A stretch of 32,752 nt of DNA from Candidatus Tantalella remota (GTDB lineage: Bacteria; Omnitrophota; Gorgyraeia; Tantalellales; Tantalellaceae): assembly GCA_030765685.1 (NCBI GenBank), contig JAVCCB010000089.1, positions 1 to 32,752 of the forward strand, read 5' to 3'. Below are positions 15,224-23,622 of the stretch, one piece after another. Position 1 is the first letter of the stretch. Every line of letters starts with the position of its first letter. Under the pieces are notes generated by a model that saw nothing but the letters and a program-made list of their open reading frames with translations, did no database searches and was not told where the DNA came from. The position numbers were made by a program, and so were the translations under genes.

Positions 15224-15968
15224 CTAATGCTTAGTTATCGGTCCTATCGCGCTACCCGTTATAAACTGTCTTACCACACTACTGTCAGAGGTCTTTATCT
15301 GGTCAGGTGTGCCCACTTCGATTATCTTTTTATCGTACAACATCGCTACCCTGTCGGCGATCTTGTACGCGCTTTTCATATCATGTGTCACCGTTACGGA
15401 CGTGGTCTTAAGCGTATTGTGAAGATATCGTATAAGATTGTTGATGACATCACCCATTATCGGGTCCACACCGGTCGTCGGCTCGTCAAAAAGTATTATT
15501 TTCGGGTCCATGCTGATAGCCCGCGCGAGCCCGACCCTTTTTTTCATACCACCGGAAAGCTGCGCCGGCTTGGCGGTCTCTATGCCTTCCAGGCCTACCA
15601 TGCTGAGACTCTTCGCGACGTTCTCTTGTACCTCTTCCAGGGTTTTATTAGTATACTCAAGAAGCCTGAACCCTACGTTCTCCAGGACATCCAGAGAGTC
15701 AAAAAGAGCCGCTTCCTGAAAAAGCATGCCGAAATTCATCCTGACCTTGTTCAGTTCCCTGCCGCTTAGGGTGGTTATATCCACTCCATCGATAAGCACC
15801 TGTCCGGAATCCGGCCGCATCAGGCCTATAATGTGTTTCAAGAGCACACTTACCACATCCTGACCTTCCGATTATTACCATAGATTCCCCGGTATTTATC
15901 GTAAGGTTCAGGTCTTCAAGCACCATGCGCCCGTCAAACGACTTGTATATGTTTTTTAGTTCTATCAT
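15224..15968 (-). CDS. mlaF: MlaF-type ABC transporter ATPase, frameshifted in the Walker A motif
   Basis: Two overlapping frames together make one complete ATPase. The first (from ATG at 15968) reads MIELKNIYKSFDGR and up to IIGRSGCGK. The second (ending at 15224) resumes with SVLLKHIIGLMRPDSG and continues through LSGGMKKRVGLARAI (signature), IILFDEPTTGVDP (Walker B) and VTVTHDM. The switch is at about 15848-15852. The sequence has GGTAAGTGTG where GGTAAGAGTGTG would restore GKSVLL, that is, two bases are missing. Everything else is conserved, so an assembly error or a very recent mutation is likely. It would power lipid transport with MlaE and MlaD. The first start has AGGGAAC about 6 bases away. 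Confidence 0.88.
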
Positions 15969-15992
15969 TTTTTCGTTCCCTGCTCGCTGTTT

Positions 15993-16076
15993 CTGTATTT
16001 AGTATTCCGTATGCAGTATTTAGTGTTTCCCAGTTCCCCGTTTACAGGTTACCGTTTACAGTTCCCCGTTCGCGTC
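15993..16076. repeat. TAGTATT then GTTTACA heptad array downstream of mlaE
   Basis: Five phased units (CTGTATT, TAGTATT and variants, 15993-16027) are followed after a 5-base interruption by six phased units of GTTTACA/GTTCCCC type (16033-16074). The mlaE stop codon (16077-16079) comes two bases later. Confidence 0.88.
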
Positions 16077-16880
16077 CTACTTCAAAATAAAATAGAACAA
16101 TCCCGTAAAGAAGCAGTCGGCGATGATAATCAGTATAAAACTGCGCACAACACTCGCGGTGGTCGCTCTGCCGACGCCTTCGGCTCCGCCCTGCGAATTC
16201 AAACCTTCATAGCAGGCTATGTTACATATTATAACGGCAAAAGATATACTTTTAATAAGCCCCGTTATCAAGTCTTTTATTGCCAGCGGTTCATACGTCA
16301 TTTTTATGTACATGGAGTGAGGTATACCCAGTCTACCCACTCCTATAAGATATCCTCCCATAATACCGAAAAAATCAGCGAATATAGTTAATAGCGGCAC
16401 CATCACCAAGATCGCGATAAACCTCGGTACCACCAGGTACCTCACCGGGTTTGCCGACAACGTCTCCAAAGCCTCTATCTGTTCGGTAACCTTCATAGTC
16501 CCGAGTTCCGCCGTTATCGCCGCTCCACATCGTCCGGCCACGATAAGAGCGGTCAGCACCGGTCCTAGCTCTCGGGTAAGTGAAAGCGATACCAACGACG
16601 CTATATACATCTCCGCGCCCATCTTTTTCATCTGGTAAGCACTCTGAAGCGCCAGTACCATCCCTGTAAAAAGGCTTATCAGAAAGACGATCGGAAAGCT
16701 CGATACTCCTATCCTGTTCATCTGTTCCAGTATTTGCCATTTACGTGAACGCGGCGCGAACACCCAAAAAACTGTCTGCGCCAGGAGTATCGCCAGACCT
16801 CCGGTATACCTGAACAGGCTTTTGATATGCCCTCTTATCATAATAGCGAATTTCATCAACATTTTTTTTACGGCTTTCAT
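16077..16880 (-). CDS. mlaE: MlaE-family lipid transport permease
   Basis: This is the inner-membrane permease of the Mla-type transporter. It has about five to six membrane helices and the conserved family core: FTGMVLALQSAYQMKKMGAE, SLTRELGPVLTALIVAGR and GAAITAELGTMKVTEQIEAL, with the EQIEAL contact region for the ATPase. A start at 16886 (MRM) is possible. The ATG at 16880 (MKAVKK) is better spaced from GGGG (8 bases), so it is preferred; either gives about 267-269 residues. It lies 10-16 bases after the TamB-like gene and before mlaF, which supports one envelope lipid-transfer operon. Confidence 0.94.
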   Translation of the reverse strand: MKAVKKMLMKFAIMIRGHIKSLFRYTGGLAILLAQTVFWVFAPRSRKWQILEQMNRIGVSSFPIVFLISLFTGMVLALQSAYQMKKMGAEMYIASLVSLSLTRELGPVLTALIVAGRCGAAITAELGTMKVTEQIEALETLSANPVRYLVVPRFIAILVMVPLLTIFADFFGIMGGYLIGVGRLGIPHSMYIKMTYEPLAIKDLITGLIKSISFAVIICNIACYEGLNSQGGAEGVGRATTASVVRSFILIIIADCFFTGLFYFILK

Positions 16881-16896
16881 GCGCATTTCCCCATGT

Positions 16897-18405
16897 TTAA
16901 AATTCTATACTATGTTCCATTCCAACAAAACTGTCTTCGTCTTTTGATTCGAACTTAATGCTGTTAGAATCGTCTACTTTATATTTAACGCCCAGGTCTT
17001 TCTTCAGATAATCTTCACTGCCCAATTCGGGGCGTACATAATCATCTTCCATTGACGTGCTTATCGTAACGTTATCCTTTCGGGCCTCTACCACTCCGCT
17101 TTTATCCTCCTTGGATATCTGCCAGTGCTCCCATACTGCTACTTTGTTGTCGGTATCGAACATCACACCCTCAAACGCTTTATTTTCCGACCATTTACTA
17201 AAATCCATCTCACCGCTTATTATTATGTGTCCGCCGTCTTTAACTACACGTGAATCCACCACACGTACTACCGGCAATTTTCCTTCAAGCGTCGCGAATA
17301 AAGACTTGAAATCCATCTCCCCCAGAACGCCTTCCCCGATATAAAGCCGGCCTTTTACATCTGCCGTCAGTGCCGGCCCTGTCACGTTTATCTCGCCCTC
17401 TAAACGTCCGACTACCGGTTCTTTTGATCCGCCAAACATCCCGGCCAGCTCTTCAAGCTCCAGACTTGTCATCAACAGTTTCAAGCCCACGTTATACGGA
17501 AGTTCCGTGCTTATATCTCCCGAGAGATGTATCGCTTCTCCCCAACTCACGTCATCAAGGACAAGCTCTTTTCTCGGACGGTCGAAACTGCCCTCTGCCC
17601 GGAAACCCCAGAAAGGCCTCTTGTTAACGACCATATTTTCAAGCCTGCACAAAAAGACCGGCGTACCGACATCACGGTAGATGATCCACATGTCACCTAT
17701 AATTTCCGACCCGAACAGGTTTACCTTGTCAAACCGGGAATACACCTCCACGCCATGCGGTTCCTTTATGCTTCCTTTTATCTTAACCAGGCCTTTTTTT
17801 CCGGAAAGAGGAATAAAACTCAGCTTTATAGACCGTTCCTCCGGATAAAGCTCCCCGGTAACATTTACTCTTCCGTCCCAGAGAAGATCACAATCATACC
17901 TTCCGTCATCACGCTTGCGGAAACTACCCTTCACTCCGCGCTTCCTCTCTTCGCCGAAGAGTACCGGTGAAATATGACCCATCATATCCATCCCGCCTGG
18001 AGTTCTCGTAAGCTTAATAAATCCCTGTACAAAAGGATTCCTCCTGCTAAAATACGCGGCTATCGCCTCAAACCGGTCAGGTCCGCCCTTCATCAGGCCG
18101 AACTTATCAGCTATCCCCATCCATACACGGTAGGATATTTCCATACGTTCCATGCCAAAGATCTGTTCTTCATCTCCCTTGCCCGAGATGAAAGACACAT
18201 CCTGCAGGATCATATCCCCGAAAATACCTCCCGATATCGACCCTATCCGCACCTCGAACTGATGGCCCATAAAATCAGTGACCTTGTCTTCAGCAATACG
18301 CTTTATCCATTGCGACTGCTGTGACATGATAAAATACGCCAACACCAGGACGATCACAAGAACCAGAAACTTTCGTCTTCTGGCCCTGTAGATTATATTT
18401 CTCAT
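16897..18405 (-). CDS. Short TamB/AsmA-like envelope protein
   Basis: The 502-residue protein starts with a basic stretch and one membrane helix (about 11-27), then a long predicted beta-rich region. The segment after the helix, GHQFEVRIGSISGGIFGDMILQDVSF, resembles the start of AsmA/TamB-type lipid-transfer proteins. The C-terminus, with KYKVDDSNSIKFESKDED and final VGMEHSIEF, resembles the end of the TamB (DUF490) domain. TamB proteins are usually over 1,000 residues, so this is a short form. Bridge-like members of this superfamily move phospholipids across the periplasm. Its place directly before mlaE, with a 10-base gap, fits that role. The assignment rests on pattern recognition, not a profile search. 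Confidence 0.7.
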   Translation of the reverse strand: MRNIIYRARRRKFLVLVIVLVLAYFIMSQQSQWIKRIAEDKVTDFMGHQFEVRIGSISGGIFGDMILQDVSFISGKGDEEQIFGMERMEISYRVWMGIADKFGLMKGGPDRFEAIAAYFSRRNPFVQGFIKLTRTPGGMDMMGHISPVLFGEERKRGVKGSFRKRDDGRYDCDLLWDGRVNVTGELYPEERSIKLSFIPLSGKKGLVKIKGSIKEPHGVEVYSRFDKVNLFGSEIIGDMWIIYRDVGTPVFLCRLENMVVNKRPFWGFRAEGSFDRPRKELVLDDVSWGEAIHLSGDISTELPYNVGLKLLMTSLELEELAGMFGGSKEPVVGRLEGEINVTGPALTADVKGRLYIGEGVLGEMDFKSLFATLEGKLPVVRVVDSRVVKDGGHIIISGEMDFSKWSENKAFEGVMFDTDNKVAVWEHWQISKEDKSGVVEARKDNVTISTSMEDDYVRPELGSEDYLKKDLGVKYKVDDSNSIKFESKDEDSFVGMEHSIEF

Positions 18406-18452
18406 TCACACACCTTACGCCTTTCGTAATAAACCGGCGCATCCTGCGAATA

Positions 18453-20927
18453 TTATTTTTTCTCAGCCACAGGCTCTTCTGCGGGAGAGATAGTAAACTT
18501 TAATTCATCCTTACCCTTAGGACAGGTCGCCTTTATTTTGATGCTATCCTTACAGGATCCCGACAGTATCTCTTCCGCTAGAGGATTCTCCAAATATCGC
18601 TGAATAGTCCTTTTAAGCGGACGGGCCCCAAAAGTTTGATCAAAGCCTTTATCGATAAGAAATTTTTTCGCCTTATCGTCGAGCACTATATCTATATCTT
18701 TTTCCTGCAGCCTGTCCTGAACGTCCTTGACCTCTATCTCGACTATGTGCTTAAGATCGTCCCTGGAGAGCGCCCTGAAAACTATAACGTCATCTATCCT
18801 GTTAAGGAACTCCGGCTTAAAGGTCTTTTTAACCTCTTCAAGAAGGCGCCCTTTCATCTCCTGGTACGTCCCTTCATCTTCCTGGGTCTTAAACCCTATT
18901 GCTCCGGTCTTCTTGATAAGATTAGCGCCTATGTTAGACGTCATGATAAGAATGGTGTTCTTAAAACTTACCTTTCTGCCGTACGAGTCGGTCAGGCGCC
19001 CTTCATCCAGAAGCTGCAGAAGCATGTTGAACACGTCCGGATGAGCCTTCTCTATTTCATCCAGAAGGACTACGGAATACGGCCGACGGCGTACCTTTTC
19101 CGTAAGCTGTCCGCCTTCTTCATACCCCACATATCCGGGAGGCGCTCCGACAAGCCTGGATACATTGAACTTCTCCATGTACTCGGACATGTCGATCTGT
19201 ATCACGGCATCGTCGTCGCCAAACATGATCTCCGCCAGTTTCCGGCCCAGAAGCGTTTTACCCACACCGGTGGGACCCATGAATATAAAAGTTCCTATCG
19301 GGCGGTTTGGATCTTTGATCCCGGCACGCGACCGCCTGACCGCGTGGGATATTGCGTCTATCGCCTCTCTCTGTCCTACCACACATTTCTGAAGATGCTC
19401 TTCCAGCTTGAGATACTTTTCCGACTCTTCCTCTTCGAGCCTTACCAGAGGTATACCCGTCCAGTCGCAGACGATGGACGCTATTTCCTCATCGCCCACT
19501 ATAATTTCGAGATTACGCTGGTCGTCTTTCCACTCTTTCAGCTCCTTCTCCAGTTCATCCCTTGTCTTTTTCTCGGAATCCCTGAACCGGGCGGCTTTTT
19601 CAAAATCCTGGCTTTTAACAGCTTCCTCTTTTTCAAGCTTGAACTTCTCTATCTCGTCCTCGTATTCCTTAAGCTCTTTCGGTATCATCATCGTCGAAAG
19701 CCTCGCCTTTGCCCCGGCCTCATCGATAAGATCTATGGCCTTGTCCGGCAGGAACCTTCCGCTGATATACTGATCCGAAAGTTTAGCGGCCGCTTCCAGA
19801 GCCTTATCCGAGAACTTCACCTTGTGATGAGCTTCGTACTTATCCCTCAGACCCTTCAGTATCTCGAACGTCTCCACCACACTGGGCGGATCCACCATAA
19901 CAGGCTGAAACCGCCTTTCCAGGGCCGGATCCTTTTCTATGTTCTTCCTGTACTCATCAAGCGTCGTAGCGCCTATAACCTGTATGTCCCCCCTCTGGAG
20001 AGACGGTTTCAGTATATTGGAAGCGTCTATAGCTCCTTCCGCGCCGCCGGCGCCCACAAGCGTGTGTATCTCGTCGATAAAAACAATGACTTCCGGCGTA
20101 TCCTTTATCTCTTTCATAACGGCCTTAATTCTCTCCTCGAACTGACCTCTATACTTGGTACCGGCTATCATCATCGCCAGGTCGAGAATAAGAAGTCTCT
20201 TGCCTTTCAGGATTTCCGGTATATCTCCGTTAATGATCTTCTGGGCAAGCCCTTCGACTATAGCCGTCTTCCCAACCCCGGCTTCTCCTATAAGAACAGG
20301 GTTGTTCTTCTTGCGCCGGGCAAGTATCTGCACGACACGCTGTATCTCTTTATTTCTGCCTATTACCGGATCCAGCTCATCTTTTTTCGCCATATCAGTA
20401 AGGTCCCTGCCAAAAGAATCAAGCGCCGGGGTCTTGGTCTTCTTTTTCTGTTTGGCGTCGGTTCCCGTAGAATATCCCGGTACCGATGAACCCAGAAGGT
20501 TCAGGACTTCGTCCCTTACGCCTTTAAGATCCAGCCCCATATTAAGCAGTACCTGGCTTGCCACACCGTCACCCTCGCGGATAAGTCCCAGCAAAAGATG
20601 TTCGGTACCTATGTAGTTATGCCCGAGACTGCGCGCCTCATCCATGGCCAGTTCTATCACTTTCTTGGCTCTGGGAGTAAACGGTATATCCGTGGTCTGC
20701 ACTTTAGCGGGACCTATCTGGACCAGTTTCTCCACCTCTTCCCTTATGCCTTCGGAATCCAGCCCGAGACTGCTCAAGACGGCCGCCGCCACCCCCTCGC
20801 CCTCTTTGACCAAACCGAGCAGGATATGTTCCGTTCCGATATAATCGTGCCTGAACCTCTTCGACTCTTCTTTTGCCAAAAGTATGACTTTCCTCGCGCG
20901 TTCGGTAAATCTGTTAAATGCCGGCGT
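18453..20927 (-). CDS. clpC: ClpC-type Clp ATPase (start codon uncertain)
   Basis: ClpC unfolds proteins and feeds them to ClpP. Counting from the TTG at 20879, two Clp_N repeats cover about 1-130. The first AAA domain has GEAGVGKT (198-205) and [12 protein letters not shown] coiled middle domain lies at about 400-455. The second AAA domain has GPTGVGKT and [11 protein letters not shown], and an IGF tripeptide suits ClpP docking. The usual N-terminus [18 protein letters not shown] is encoded upstream of that TTG without a stop, so translation must begin earlier. No ATG, GTG or TTG is available there. An ACG at 20927 lies 6 bases after AAGGAG. It follows mcsA-mcsB, whose kinase marks ClpC substrates. 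Confidence 0.93.
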   Translation of the reverse strand, partial: TPAFNRFTERARKVILLAKEESKRFRHDYIGTEHILLGLVKEGEGVAAAVLSSLGLDSEGIREEVEKLVQIGPAKVQTTDIPFTPRAKKVIELAMDEARSLGHNYIGTEHLLLGLIREGDGVASQVLLNMGLDLKGVRDEVLNLLGSSVPGYSTGTDAKQKKKTKTPALDSFGRDLTDMAKKDELDPVIGRNKEIQRVVQILARRKKNNPVLIGEAGVGKTAIVEGLAQKIINGDIPEILKGKRLLILDLAMMIAGTKYRGQFEERIKAVMKEIKDTPEVIVFIDEIHTLVGAGGAEGAIDASNILKPSLQRGDIQVIGATTLDEYRKNIEKDPALERRFQPVMVDPPSVVETFEILKGLRDKYEAHHKVKFSDKALEAAAKLSDQYISGRFLPDKAIDLIDEAGAKARLSTMMIPKELKEYEDEIEKFKLEKEEAVKSQDFEKAARFRDSEKKTRDELEKELKEWKDDQRNLEIIVGDEEIASIVCDWTGIPLVRLEEEESEKYLKLEEHLQKCVVGQREAIDAISHAVRRSRAGIKDPNRPIGTFIFMGPTGVGKTLLGRKLAEIMFGDDDAVIQIDMSEYMEKFNVSRLVGAPPGYVGYEEGGQLTEKVRRRPYSVVLLDEIEKAHPDVFNMLLQLLDEGRLTDSYGRKVSFKNTILIMTSNIGANLIKKTGAIGFKTQEDEGTYQEMKGRLLEEVKKTFKPEFLNRIDDVIVFRALSRDDLKHIVEIEVKDVQDRLQEKDIDIVLDDKAKKFLIDKGFDQTFGARPLKRTIQRYLENPLAEEILSGSCKDSIKIKATCPKGKDELKFTISPAEEPVAEKK

Positions 20928-20933
20928 TGCTTT

Positions 20934-20939
20934 CTCCTT
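20934..20939 (-). promoter_or_regulatory. Ribosome binding site of clpC
   Basis: AAGGAG is a strong site on the minus strand. The ACG at 20927-20925 is 6 bases away. The position where other ClpC proteins begin (before Phe-Asn-Arg-Phe) is 12 bases or more away. It shows that initiation happens upstream of the annotatable TTG at 20879. Confidence 0.7.
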
Positions 20940-20944
20940 TTATT

Positions 20945-21003
20945 TTGTCCTAACCCTAAACTTTACTCTAGCCTTTAGCCTTTTGCCTCTGACCTTTCGC
21001 CTT
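20945..21003. repeat. TAGCCTT heptad array reaching into the mcsB stop codon
   Basis: Five units of seven bases are in exact phase at 20969-21003 (TAGCCTT twice, TTGCCTC, TGACCTT, TCGCCTT). The last unit covers two bases of the mcsB stop codon (21002-21004). Looser CTAAACT-type units lie to the left. Confidence 0.85.
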
Positions 21004-22060
21004 ATTTTTCTTCCACTCCCAGCTTCTCCCTTATCAGGTCCGCTCTTTTTATGTCCCGTTCGTGTGTCGCTATTTTTTTTCCGTTTATCTTCTGCAGATG
21101 AGCCGGTTGCGTGAGAAGAAGCATCTCATTTATCGTCGCTGTCTCCAGTTCATCGACGAGTCCCAGATCCGACCCGAAACGTATAGCGGATAGAAGCTTT
21201 ATCGTCTCACTCGAGGTGATTATCCTCGCGCTCTTTAATGTACCTAACGACCGTGATACCCTGTCGACCATTTCCTCTTTCTTGCTCTTCAATATCTTCT
21301 CTCTGGCCAGTTCCTCTGTTGCTATTATCTTCTTTACTACGCGCTGAAGATTACCGATTATGTCCATCTCCGAATGCCCCAGAGCCACCTGATTGGATAT
21401 CTGGAAAAAATCCCCGAGCGCTTCGGTACCCTCCCCATAGAACCCGCGCATGGTCATACCAACCTTTGATATAGCCTCGAACACCCCTAAGACCTGTCCC
21501 GTTAAAGCGAGCGCTGACAGGTGAAGCATCACCGATGCCCTGAGCCCCGTACCGGTGTTCGTAGGGCATGATGTCAGAAAGCCGAACTTATTGGAATAGT
21601 CGAACTCTATCCTCTTCGCCAGTTCGTTATCTATCTCATCGGCGATCCTCCACGCTTCCATCACGTTAAAACCGGACTTAATCACCTGCAGCCTCAAATG
21701 GTCTTCCTCGTTGATCATGGCGCTCACTATTTCCTGCTCTTCCAGAACTATGGCTTTCTGGTCAAACTCTTTCATGTGGTCCATACTCATGAGATGTCTC
21801 TCTACCAAAAACAGTCTGTCTACCGCGCTCAAGTCTTTCACGTTCAGAAAAACCGCGTTCTTTAGGAAATTGCTTTTCTTCATCGCCCCGAGAAGCGTCT
21901 CAAGCGTTTCCTTCCTGTGCTTCTCATCCGCGTGATCGAAATAAATATGTCCCGCGACGTTCCTTGCCAGGCGCACCCTCGTGGATATCGCTATATTAGA
22001 GTTCGGTCCTTCGCCTCGAAGCCACTCTGTCTTTCCGTTTATAAGATCATCCAGTTTCAT
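21002..22060 (-). CDS. mcsB: Protein arginine kinase McsB
   Basis: McsB phosphorylates arginine side chains and so marks proteins for ClpC-ClpP degradation. The 352 residues carry the phosphagen-kinase-like catalytic core: STRVRLARN near the N-terminus, the EEDHLRLQ loop and SCPTNTGTGLRASVMLHL around the catalytic region. The C-terminal ERDIKRADLIREKLG matches the RDxxRA phosphoarginine-binding motif used for allosteric control in Bacillus McsB. The gene begins 8 bases after mcsA, and clpC follows, forming the known functional module. No CtsR repressor or YwlE-like phosphatase gene is present here. Confidence 0.95.
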   Translation of the reverse strand: MKLDDLINGKTEWLRGEGPNSNIAISTRVRLARNVAGHIYFDHADEKHRKETLETLLGAMKKSNFLKNAVFLNVKDLSAVDRLFLVERHLMSMDHMKEFDQKAIVLEEQEIVSAMINEEDHLRLQVIKSGFNVMEAWRIADEIDNELAKRIEFDYSNKFGFLTSCPTNTGTGLRASVMLHLSALALTGQVLGVFEAISKVGMTMRGFYGEGTEALGDFFQISNQVALGHSEMDIIGNLQRVVKKIIATEELAREKILKSKKEEMVDRVSRSLGTLKSARIITSSETIKLLSAIRFGSDLGLVDELETATINEMLLLTQPAHLQKINGKKIATHERDIKRADLIREKLGVEEK

Positions 22061-22068
22061 ATACCGGC

Positions 22069-22575
22069 CTATCCTTCCAGTTTTTCTTCCATTTCCCTTA
22101 CCCTGTCCCTCACAAGTGCCGCCTTTTCAAATTCTTCCGACAGGATGAGTTCGCCAAGTTCGTTCTTAAGGCGCTGCAGGTCCTCCTGGTCTTTTACGGC
22201 TTCATCATTCTTAAAAGGCATCTTACCAACATGCCTTTCCGAACCATGTATCTTTCTCAGGAGACCGTTGAGGTTCCCCTCGAACGTCTCATAGCATTGT
22301 CCGCATCCCAATCTGCCGGACCGCTGAAAATCAAAATACGTGAGGCCGCATCCGGCGCACTTTACGTCTATGTCCTGACCCATATCTCCGTCCGGCATAG
22401 AAGGACCCAGGTCCATCAACCCCGTCAAAAGATCCGTAAGCCCGAAATGCGACTGCATCTCCTCGCTTTTGTCATGCGCACACTCTTCGCAAAGATGAAG
22501 CTTGTTCACGCTACCATTCACCACTTCCGTCAGATGTACCGTAGCTTCCCTGTCCTTACATATATCACATTTCAT
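22069..22575 (-). CDS. mcsA: McsA-like zinc-finger activator of McsB
   Basis: This 168-residue protein has four CxxC zinc motifs (CDIC at 3-6, CEEC at 29-32, CAGC and CGQC near 73-97). A C-terminal UVR-type helical hairpin follows (LKNELGELILSEEFEKAALVRDRVREMEEKL). In Firmicutes McsA binds and activates McsB. Here it is the first gene of mcsA-mcsB-clpC, where Firmicutes have ctsR in front. The ATG at 22575 has an AAAGGA site. It follows ilvE after a 151-base repetitive gap. Confidence 0.94.
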   Translation of the reverse strand: MKCDICKDREATVHLTEVVNGSVNKLHLCEECAHDKSEEMQSHFGLTDLLTGLMDLGPSMPDGDMGQDIDVKCAGCGLTYFDFQRSGRLGCGQCYETFEGNLNGLLRKIHGSERHVGKMPFKNDEAVKDQEDLQRLKNELGELILSEEFEKAALVRDRVREMEEKLEG

Positions 22576-22633
22576 CTTTTTCCTTTACCGTTCACTGTTT
22601 AAATATTGGAAACGGCGGCGATATTAACGTGAT

Positions 22634-22724
22634 CTATTCCCGATTCTCCATTCCCAATTCTCTGACGCTGATCCTGTTCACAATTCACTGTTTACAGTTT
22701 ACTATTTACAGTTTACAGTTCACT
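22634..22724. repeat. Thirteen perfectly phased heptads downstream of ilvE
   Basis: The 91 bases divide exactly into thirteen 7-base units. The sequence type drifts from CTATTCC/CCATTCC through TGATCCT to GTTTACA/GTTCACT without losing phase. The ilvE stop codon (22727-22729) follows two bases later. A short GTTCACT pair also lies near 22589-22602. No gene is in this gap. Confidence 0.92.
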
Positions 22725-22726
22725 CC

Positions 22727-23599
22727 TTAATATTCCGTTCCCTCGGACTGTGTCAGTTTCTTATATTCCTGTCTTAGTCTGTGCGTCATCTCGCCGGGTT
22801 CCCCGGATCCGATCTTTTTGCCATCGAGATCGACGACAGGGATTATTTCCGCGGCTGTACCCGTTAAAAAACATTCATCGGCCTGAAGGACTTCCTCGGG
22901 AAGTATATTTTTGAACTCTGTGTCTATCCCCATATTTTTAGCCATATCTATTACTGTGTCCTGCGTCACACCCTCAAGCGCCCCCATCTCCGCGAGAGGA
23001 GTAAAGAGTTTACCGTCACGCACCAGAAGTATATTGTCTCCGCTGCACTCCGCAACATACCCTTCTATACTCAGCATAAGCGCTTCTTCTGTCCCGCCGT
23101 TTATCGCGTCTATCTTCGCGAGTATGTTATTAAGATAGTTCAGGGATTTTATCCTGGGATCCAGCGTAGTCGGATGGTTCCGTCTTACTTTGGAAGTCAC
23201 TATCGGCAATCCCTTTTCATAGAGCTCTTCGGGATAAAGCTCTATCGTATCCGTAATTATAAAAATGGTCGGCGCCGGGCACTTGCGCGGATCAAGCCCG
23301 AGATCTCCCGCTCCCCTGGTAACAACAGCACGGATATAGGCGTCGCCCAGATCATTCAATTTAAGAGTCTCTATCACTTTCGACTTGAAAGCTTCTTTTG
23401 TTATAGGTATCTCAAGAGATATCGCCGCGGCTCCCCGATAAAGACGGTCTATGTGCTCGTCCAGTTTGAAAACTCTTCTGTTGTACGACCGTATGCCTTC
23501 AAACACACCGTCACCATAAAGCACACCGTGGTCGAACACCGACACGCACGCGTTTTCTTTCTCGACAAATTTTCCGTTCAAAAATATTTTAAGTCCCAT
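22727..23599 (-). CDS. ilvE: Branched-chain amino acid aminotransferase
   Basis: IlvE is a fold-type IV PLP enzyme that transfers amino groups in leucine, isoleucine and valine synthesis. The Schiff-base lysine is Lys151 in RIKSLNYLNNILAK. GDGVFEGIRSYN, EGYVAECSGDNI and CFLTGTAAEIIPV match the branched-chain group rather than D-amino acid or aminodeoxychorismate relatives. The 290-residue length is normal. The ATG at 23599 has AAGGGG 7 bases away. It lies between lolD and mcsA, with no pathway partner nearby. Confidence 0.94.
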   Translation of the reverse strand: MGLKIFLNGKFVEKENACVSVFDHGVLYGDGVFEGIRSYNRRVFKLDEHIDRLYRGAAAISLEIPITKEAFKSKVIETLKLNDLGDAYIRAVVTRGAGDLGLDPRKCPAPTIFIITDTIELYPEELYEKGLPIVTSKVRRNHPTTLDPRIKSLNYLNNILAKIDAINGGTEEALMLSIEGYVAECSGDNILLVRDGKLFTPLAEMGALEGVTQDTVIDMAKNMGIDTEFKNILPEEVLQADECFLTGTAAEIIPVVDLDGKKIGSGEPGEMTHRLRQEYKKLTQSEGTEY

Positions 23600-23622
23600 T
23601 AAATCCCCTTCTGTTACACACC

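Noticed and set aside
18636-20489. 617-codon open frame on the plus strand
   Set aside because: It is antisense to clpC, whose protein is clearly conserved; its translation shows no recognisable family.
20941-21001. CtsR operator upstream of clpC
   Set aside because: AGGTCAGAGGCAAAAGG only loosely resembles the tandem GGTCAAA heptads of CtsR sites and is explained by the TAGCCTT array.
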